From: Pelomonas sp041914785
GTDB lineage: Bacteria; Pseudomonadota; Gammaproteobacteria; Burkholderiales; Burkholderiaceae_C
Assembly (NCBI GenBank): GCA_041914785.1
Contig: JAYSCT010000004.1
Location: 1 to 64,000 of the forward strand
DNA: 64,000 nt
Direction of reading: 5' to 3'
Under the pieces are notes generated by a model. It was not told the origin of the DNA, did not search any database, and saw nothing but the letters and a program-made list of their open reading frames with translations. The position numbers and the translations under genes were made by a program. Below are positions 19,401-28,400 of the stretch, in pieces (the first letter of the stretch is position 1; each line of letters begins with the position of its first letter).

Positions 19401-22400
19401 GCACGGCCAACATCGACGGCACCGGCAACGCGCTGGCCAACGTCATCACCGGCAACGCGGGCAACAACGTGCTGGACGGCGGCGCCGGCGCCGACGTGCT
19501 GACCGGCGGCGCGGGCGATGACACCTACGTCGTCGACAACGCCGGCGACAGCATCACCGAGCAGGCCGGCGAGGGCATGGACCTCGTGCGCAGCTCGGTC
19601 ACGTGGACGCTCGGGGCCAACCTCGAGAACCTGACGCTGACCGGCGGCGCCGACATCGACGCCACCGGCAATGCGCTGGCCAACGTCATCACCGGCAACG
19701 GCGGCAACAACCTCATCGACGGCCGCACCGGCGCCGACCAGATGGCCGGCGGCGCGGGGGACGACACCTACGTCGTCGACAACGCGGGCGACACCGTCAC
19801 CGAGAACGCCGGCGAAGGCACGGACCTCGTGCGCGCGGGCATCAGCTGGGTGCTGGGCGCCAACGTCGAGAACCTCCAGCTGACCGGCAGCGGCGACCTC
19901 AACGCCACAGGCAACGAGCTGGACAACCAGCTCACCGGCAACGGCGGCGACAACCTGCTGGACGGCAAGGCCGGTGCCGACGCGATGGCCGGCGGCGCGG
20001 GCGACGACACCTACGTCGTCGACAATGCCGGCGACACCGTCACCGAAGGCGTCGGCGAGGGTGCGGACCAGGTGTTCGCCAGCGTCAGCTTCCGCCTCGG
20101 CGAGAACCTGGAAGACCTGACGCTACTAGGTGCCGCCAACATCAACGCGACCGGCAACTCGGCCGCCAACCGGCTGACCGGCAACAGCGGCAACAACCAG
20201 CTGGACGGCGGCGCGGGTGCCGACCAGATGGCCGGCGGCGCCGGCGACGACAGCTACGTCGTCGACAACGCCGGCGACGTGGTGACCGAGAACGCCGGCG
20301 AGGGCACGGACACCATCCGCTCGTCCGTCACGCTCGTGCTGCCGGCGAACGTCGAGAACCTGGTGCTGACGGGCAGTGCCAACATCGACGCGACCGGAAA
20401 TGCGCTGGACAACGTCATCACCGGCAACGCCGGCAACAACACGATCGACGGCGGCGCGGGTGCCGACGCGATGGCCGGCGGCGCGGGCAACGACAGCTAC
20501 CTCGTCGACAACGCCGGTGACACGGTGCTGGAGGCGGCCGGCGAGGGCACGGACCTCGTGCGCTCAAGCGTCACGTTCACGCTGGGCCCCAACCTCGAGA
20601 ACCTGCTGCTGACCGGCATCGCCAACATCGACGGCACCGGCAACGAGCTGGCCAACCAGATCACCGGCAACAGCGGCAACAACACGCTGGACGGCGGCGC
20701 CGGCGCCGACGCGCTGGCCGGTGGCGCGGGCAACGACACCTACGTCGTCGACGACCTCGGCGACACCGTCACCGAGTTCAGCGGCCAGGGCACGGACACC
20801 GTGCGTTCCAGCGTCACGTTCGCGCTGGGCGCCAACCTCGAGCGCCTGGTGCTGACCGGCACCGGCGACATCAACGCCACCGGCAACGAGCTGGACAATC
20901 AGCTGACCGGCAACCTCGCCAACAACACGCTGGACGGCGGCCAGGGCGCCGACGCGATGGCCGGCGGCGCGGGCAACGACATCTACGTCGTCGACAACGC
21001 CGGCGACGTGGTGACCGAGAACGCCGGCGAGGGCACGGACACCGTGCGCGCCAGCATCAGCTACGCGCTGGGCGCCAACGTCGAGAACCTGGTGCTGACC
21101 GGCACCGGCAACCTCGGCGCCACCGGCAACGAGCTGGACAACCAGATCACGGGCAACGCCGGCGCCAACCTCATCGACGGCGGCACCGGCGCCGACCGCA
21201 TGGCCGGCGGCGCGGGGGACGACACCTACCTCGTCGACAACGCGGGCGACACCGTGACCGAGGCGGTGGGCGAGGGCACGGACCTCGTGCGCAGCAGCGT
21301 CAGCTTCACGCTGTCGGCCAACGTCGAGAACCTGGTCCTCACGGGCGCGGCCGACATCGACGGCACCGGCAACGGCCAGGCCAACCAGCTGACCGGCAAC
21401 AGCGGCAACAACGTGCTGGACGGCGGCGCGGGCGCCGACGTGATGACCGGCGGCCTGGGCGACGACACCTACGGCGTGGACAACGCCGGCGACCAGGTCA
21501 TCGAGGCCAGCGGCGAGGGCACGGACACCGTGCGTTCCAGCATCAGCTACACGCTGGGCGCCACGCTGGAGAACCTGGTGCTGACCGGCACCGGCAACAT
21601 CAGCGGCACCGGCAACGCCGGCGCCAACAGCATCACCGGCAACGCGGCGGCCAACGTCATCGACGGCGGCGCCGGCGCCGACACCATGGCCGGCGGCGGC
21701 GGCGACGACACCTTCTACGTCGACACCGCGGGCGACGTCGTCGTCGAGGACGTTGGCGCGGGCAACGACACCGAGATCTCGTCCGTCAGCCGCGTGCTGG
21801 AAGCCAACGTCGAGAACCTCATCCTGACCGGGTCGGCCAACCTGACCGGCACCGGCAACGAACTGGCCAACCAGCTCACCGGCAACGCCGGCAACAACAC
21901 GCTGGACGGCGGTGCGGGCGCCGACCTGATGGCCGGCGGCGCCGGCGACGACGTCTATGTGGTGGACGACGCCGGCGACCAGGTCGTCGAGAACCCCGGC
22001 GAAGGCACGGACACCGTGCGCGCCGCGGCCAGCTTCGCGCTGGGCGCCAACATCGAGAACCTGATCCTGACCGGCACGGCCAGCGTGGACGGCACCGGCA
22101 ACGAGCTGGACAACGTCATCACCGGCAACAGCGGCGCCAACGTGCTGGACGGCGGCGCGGGTGCCGACCGCCTCGTCGGCGGCACGGGCAACGACACCTA
22201 CGTCATCGACGACGCGGGCGACGTCATCGTCGAGAACGCCGGCGAGGGCACGGACACCGTGCGGTCCGGCATCAGCTACACGCTGGGCGCCAACCTCGAG
22301 AACCTGGTGCTGACCGGCACGGACCGCATCGACGCGACCGGCAACACGGTGGCCAACGTCATCACCGGCAACGTCAACAACAACCTCATCGACGGCGGCC

Positions 22401-25400
22401 TGGGCGCCGACACGATGAGCGGCGGCGCCGGCAACGACACCTACCTCGTCGACAACGCGGGTGACGTCGTCATCGAGGCCGCGGGCGAGGGCGTGGACCT
22501 GGTGCGCGCCAGCGTCAGCTTCGCGCTGGGCGCCAACGTCGAGAACCTGGTGCTGACCGGCAGCAACGACATCAATGCCACCGGCAATTCGCTGGCCAAC
22601 CAGCTGACCGGCAACAGCGGCGCCAATGTGCTGGACGGCGGCGCCGGCGCCGACCAGCTGGCCGGCGGCACGGGGGATGACACCTACATCGTCGACAACG
22701 GCAGCGACGCCATCACCGAGTACACCGCCGAGGGCTACGACACGGTGCAGGCGTCCGTCAGCTGGACGCTGGGCCCCAACCTGGAGGCGCTGGTGCTGCT
22801 GGGCAGCAACAACCTCAACGGCACCGGCAACGACCTGGCCAACTCGCTGACCGGCAACACCGGCAACAACGTGCTGGACGGCGGCCTGGGTGCCGACGTG
22901 ATGGCCGGCGGCGCCGGCAACGACACCTACGTCGTCGACAACGCCGGCGACGTCGTCACCGAGAACCCGGGCGAAGGCAGCGACACGGTGCAGGCCTCCA
23001 TCAGCTATGTGCTGGTCAACGAGGTCGAGAACCTGACGCTCACCGGCACGGCCAACCTGAACGGCACCGGCAACGCGCTGGACAACGTCATCACCGGCAA
23101 CAGCGGCAACAACACGCTGGACGGTGGCGCCGGCGCCGACCGCATGGTGGGCGGTGCGGGCAACGACAGCTACATCGTCGACAACAGCGGCGACACGGTC
23201 GTCGAGGCCGCCGGCGGCGGCACGGATACCGTGTCGGCCAGCCTCAGCCACGGCCTGGCCGACAACGTCGAGAACCTGGTGCTGACCGGCACGGCCGACA
23301 TCGACGGCACCGGCAACGCGCTGAACAACCAGATCACCGGCAATGCCGGCGCCAACGTGCTGGACGGTGGCGAGGGCGACGACCGCCTCGTCGGCGGCGC
23401 GGGCAACGACATCTACGTCGTCGACAGCGTGGGCGACCTGATCACCGAGAACGCCGGCGAAGGCACGGACACCGTGCGCAGCTCCGTCAGCTGGGTGCTG
23501 GGCGCCAACCTGGAGAACCTGGAACTGACGGGCGCCGACGCCATCGACGCCACCGGCAACGGTCTCGTCAACCTGTTGACCGGCAACGAAGGCAACAACC
23601 AGCTCGACGGCGGTGCGGGCGCCGACCAGATGACCGGCGGCCTGGGTGACGACACCTACGTCATCGACAACGCCGGCGACGTGGTCGTCGAGTTCTTCGG
23701 CGAGGGCACGGACACGGTGCTGACCGGCATCAGCTACACGCTGACGGCCAACGTCGAGACGCTGGTGCTGACGGGCACCGGCGACATCAACGGCACCGGC
23801 AACGCTTTGGGCAACACCATCACCGGCAACAGCGGCAACAACCAGCTCGACGGCGGGCAGGGCGCCGACGTGCTGGTGGGCGGCGCGGGCAACGACACCT
23901 ACGTCGTCGACAACGTCGGCGACTCGCTGTACGAACAGGCCGGCGGCGGCACCGACACGGTGCTGTCCAGCGTCAGCTGGGCGCTGGCCGCCAACTTCGA
24001 GAACCTGACGCTGACCGGCAGCGCCAACATCTCGGCCACCGGCAACAGCGCTGCCAACGTGCTGACCGGCAACGCCGGCAACAACCTCATCATCGGCGGC
24101 GGCGGGGCCGACACCATCAACGCCGGCGCAGGCGCGGACACCATCCTCGTCGCGGACCTGGCGTTCGCGTCCGTCAACGGCGGCAGCGGCGTGGACAGCC
24201 TGAAGCTGGACGGCCTGGGCGTCTCCAACGTCAATCAGCTGACCGCCAAGGTCCAGGGCATCGAAGTGCTGGACTTCTTCGGCGGCACGGCCGAGACCGT
24301 CACCGTGCGCTCGGCCGACGTGAACACCGCCGGCTTCGTCGGCGCCGACGGCGGCGGCAAGCTGGAGCTGCTGCTGGACGGCAACGACCTGCTGCTGCTC
24401 AACAGCAGCGACTACAACAACGCGACCGACTACCGCACCAACGCGCCGGACGTGCTGCTGACCAACGGCAACACCGGCAAGCTGCTGACGGCCATCGCCG
24501 CCGGCGGCGTGAACCTGGCCATCGACATCAGCGGCCTGGTGCTGCCCAGCCTGTCGGACCTGCGCACGCTGTGGGGCATGTCGGCCGACCCGACCTTCGC
24601 CAGCATCGCCGGCAAGATCACCTGGCTGGACGCGACCGACCTGGACGGCAACGGCACGTCCTCGGGCCTGGGCGAGGCCGGCCTCATCAATGGCAACGGC
24701 AACCTCAGCACCTGGGTCGACAAGAGCGGCAGCGGCAACAACTTCACGCAGGCCACGGCCAGCGCGTCGCCCAAGCTGGACCTGACCGGCCTCAACGGCC
24801 AGCCCACCATCAGCTTCGACGGCAACGACAACCTCACCAGCAGCCTGTGGGTGGGGCAGAACTACTCGCTGTTCGTCGTCGGCCAGCTGACCGGCACGCA
24901 GAACGGGCGGCTGGTGTCCTCGTCCACCGACAACTCGCTGATCGGCTGGCACGGCGGCTACCAGGACCAGCTCTACGGCCAGAACTGGGTGTCGCAGACC
25001 AACGGCACGGTGCAGCCCAACACGCCCATCCTCTACACGGCCGCCGACCAGGTCGGTGCCGGCGTGCTCTACAAGAACGGCGTGGCGCTGCCGGCGACCG
25101 GCAGCACCTTCGACGGCTGGCTGGGCAAGGTGCAGCTGTCGGGCTACGGCGGCGCCAACAACGAGGCCAGTCGCGGCGCGGTGTCGGAGCTGCTGGTGTT
25201 CGACCACGTGCTGTCCGCCGGCGAGCAGCGCGTCATCGAGAACTACCTGGCCACCAAGTGGGGCGTGGGCACGGCGGCCAACCTGACCGGCGGCGCGCTG
25301 GGCACCGTCGGGCTGGACGCGCTGTGGACCGGCGCCAAGATCCAGTTCGGCACCGCGTCCGCCGAGACGCTGACCGCGGCCTACAACGGCGCGTCGGCGC

Positions 25401-28400
25401 GCGGCACGGGCCGCGTGGACGCAGTCGTGTTCGGCGGCGACGGCAACGACACGCTGAACGGCGGCGTGCGCGTGGACGCGCTGTTCGGCGGCAACGGCAA
25501 CGACACGCTGGACGGCAAGGCCGGCGCCGACTGGATGGCCGGCGGTGCGGGCAACGACACCTACACCATCGACGACGTCGGCGACACGGTGGTGGAAGAA
25601 GCCAATGCGGGCACCGACCTGGTCTTGAGCGCCGTCAGCTACACGTTGACGGCCAACGTCGAGAACCTGACGCTGACCGGCACCGCGGCCATCAACGGCG
25701 CCGGCAACGCGCTGGCCAACACCATCCTCGGCAACAGCGGCGCCAACCGCATCGACGGCGGCGCCGGCGCCGACACGATGACGGGCGGCGCGGGCAACGA
25801 CGTCTACTTCGTCGACAACGCGGGCGACCTCGTCAACGAGAACGCGGGCGAGGGCACCGATGCGGTCTACGCATCCACCAGCTACACGCTGGCCGCCAAC
25901 GTCGAGAACATCTACTACATCGGCCGCACGGCCGGCACCATCACCGGCAACACGGCCAACAACCAGCTGTACGCCAGCGTCTACAGCGGCATCGCGACGA
26001 CGATGGTCGGCGGCACCGGCGACGACAGCTACTACCAGCAGGCCGACAGCTTCGGCAACTTCAACCTGAACCTGAACGTCGTCGAGAACGCCGGCGAGGG
26101 CACCGACACCGTCTACCTGCAGCGCACCACCAACAACGCGACGGTGCTGAGCTTCACGCTGCCGGCCAACGTCGAGAACCTGGACCTCTCGTCCTCGTAC
26201 AACGTCAACGGCGTCGGCAACGCGCTGGACAACGTGCTCACCGGCCCCAGCAACCTGGGCACGCCCAACGCGGTGTCGCTGACCGGCGGCGCGGGCAATG
26301 ACACCTACATCGTGTCGCTGCCGTTCACGAGCATCGTGGAGAACAGCGGCGAGGGCACGGACACCGTGCAGGCCAGCATCGACTTCCGCGCGCCGGCCAA
26401 CGTCGAGAACCTGACGGCCGGCAACCAGAACAACCTCAAGCTGTTCGGCAACGCGCTGAACAACACGCTGACCGGCACGCAGGCCAACGAGCGGCTGGAC
26501 GGCGGCGCCGGCAATGACACGATGGTGGGCGGCGCCGGCGACGACACCTACGTCGTCGACAGCGCGTCCGACGTCATCACCGACACGGTCGGCCTGGACA
26601 GCGTCGAGACCAGCCTGGCCAGCTACACGCTGGGCACCGGCCTGGAGCGGCTGAGCTTCACCGACACCGGCGCCCACACCGGCACCGGCAACGCGCTGGC
26701 CAACCTCATCGTCGGCAACAGCGGCAACGACACGCTCGCCGGCCTGGACGGCAACGACACGCTGTACGGCGGCGGCGGTGCCGACACGCTGAACGGCGGC
26801 AACGGCGACGACCTGCTCGTGGCCGGCAGCCGCCCCAGCCCGTTTGCGGGCCAGCAGCAGAGCGGCCTGCGTGGCGAGTACTGGAACAACCAGAGCTGGC
26901 TGGGCGTGCCCGTGCTGACGCGCCAGGACGCCGACATCAACTTCAACTGGGCCAGCGGCTCTCCGGCCACCGGCGTCATCGGCGTCGACAACTTCTCCGC
27001 GCGCTGGACGGGCTACATCAACATCGCGACCGCCGGCACCTACACCTTCGCCGTCCGCTCCGACGACGCGGCCTCGCTCAGCATCGACGGCCAGTTCCTC
27101 GTCAGCAGCACCTATGCCGCCGGCCAGGTCAACTCGCTGGCGCTGACGCTGAGTGCCGGGCTGCATGCGATCCAGATGCAGTCCAACGAAGGCACGGGCG
27201 GCGCCTACGCGCAGCTGCTGTGGACGACGCCGTCCTCGGCAACGATGACGGCCGTGCCGTCGTCGGTGTTCAGCTACGGTGACGCGGCCGCCACGGACGC
27301 GGCCGGCGACACGCTCAACGGCGGCGCCGGCAACGACACGCTGGTGGGCGGCCCCAACATCGACGTGCTGGCCGGCGGCACAGGTGACGACACCTACGTC
27401 GTCGCCAACCAGGCCGACACGCTGGTCGAGGCCGCGGGGGAGGGCACGGATACCGTGCAGTCCAGCGCCACGTTCACGCTGGCCAGCCTGCCCAACATCG
27501 AGAACATCACGCTGACCGGCAGTGCCGCCGTGAACGCGACCGGCAACGCGGCCGCCAACACGCTGACGGGCAATGCCGCGGCCAACACGCTGGACGGCGG
27601 CGATGGCAACGACACGCTGATCGGCGGCGGCGGCGCGGACACGCTGATCGGCGGCAACGGCAATGACAACCTCACCGGCGACGGCGGCAGCACGCTGCAG
27701 GGCGGCGACGGCGACGACGTGCTGCGGCTGGGCAATGTCAGCGCCTGGACGCCGGGCCAGCTGAACAACCTGTCGCTGTGGCTGGACGCTGCCGACCTGG
27801 ACGGCGACGGCGTGCGCGAAGGTTTCGCCGAAAGCGGCCTGACCGCCGACGGCCGCGTGGCCCTGTGGCGCGACAAGAGCGGCAACGGCCGCGACGCCAC
27901 CGCCAGCAACGGCAGCTACGAGCCCTTCTTCATCGCCGACGGCATGAACGGCCTGCCGACGCTGCGGCTGGACGGCCTCGATGACCGGCTCTCCGTCAGC
28001 CTGCCCACCATCGCCTCCGGCGGCAGCCTCTACTGGGTGCAGCGCAGCGGCGACAGCTTCTCCATGCCCATGTACACCGGCGCCAGCGGCAGCGCCTGGC
28101 TGCTGATCTCGGGGCAGGGCGACAACACCACCGACGTGGTCGGCTCCGGCAACACCAACCTCAAGTCCGCCTGGACCGTGGACGGCACGCTGCAGACCTG
28201 GAACACGCGCGCCAACGTCTACACGACGCTGACCGAGGCGACGCACGTGGTCTCCACCGTCAACCAGGCGCTGAGCTTCAACGGCACGCTGACCATCGGC
28301 AGCACCTACGGCGGCCAGTGGAACACCAGCGCCGACTACAGCGAGGTCATCGTCACCGGCACCACGCTGAGCGCGGCCGACCAGCAGCGGCTGGACGGCT

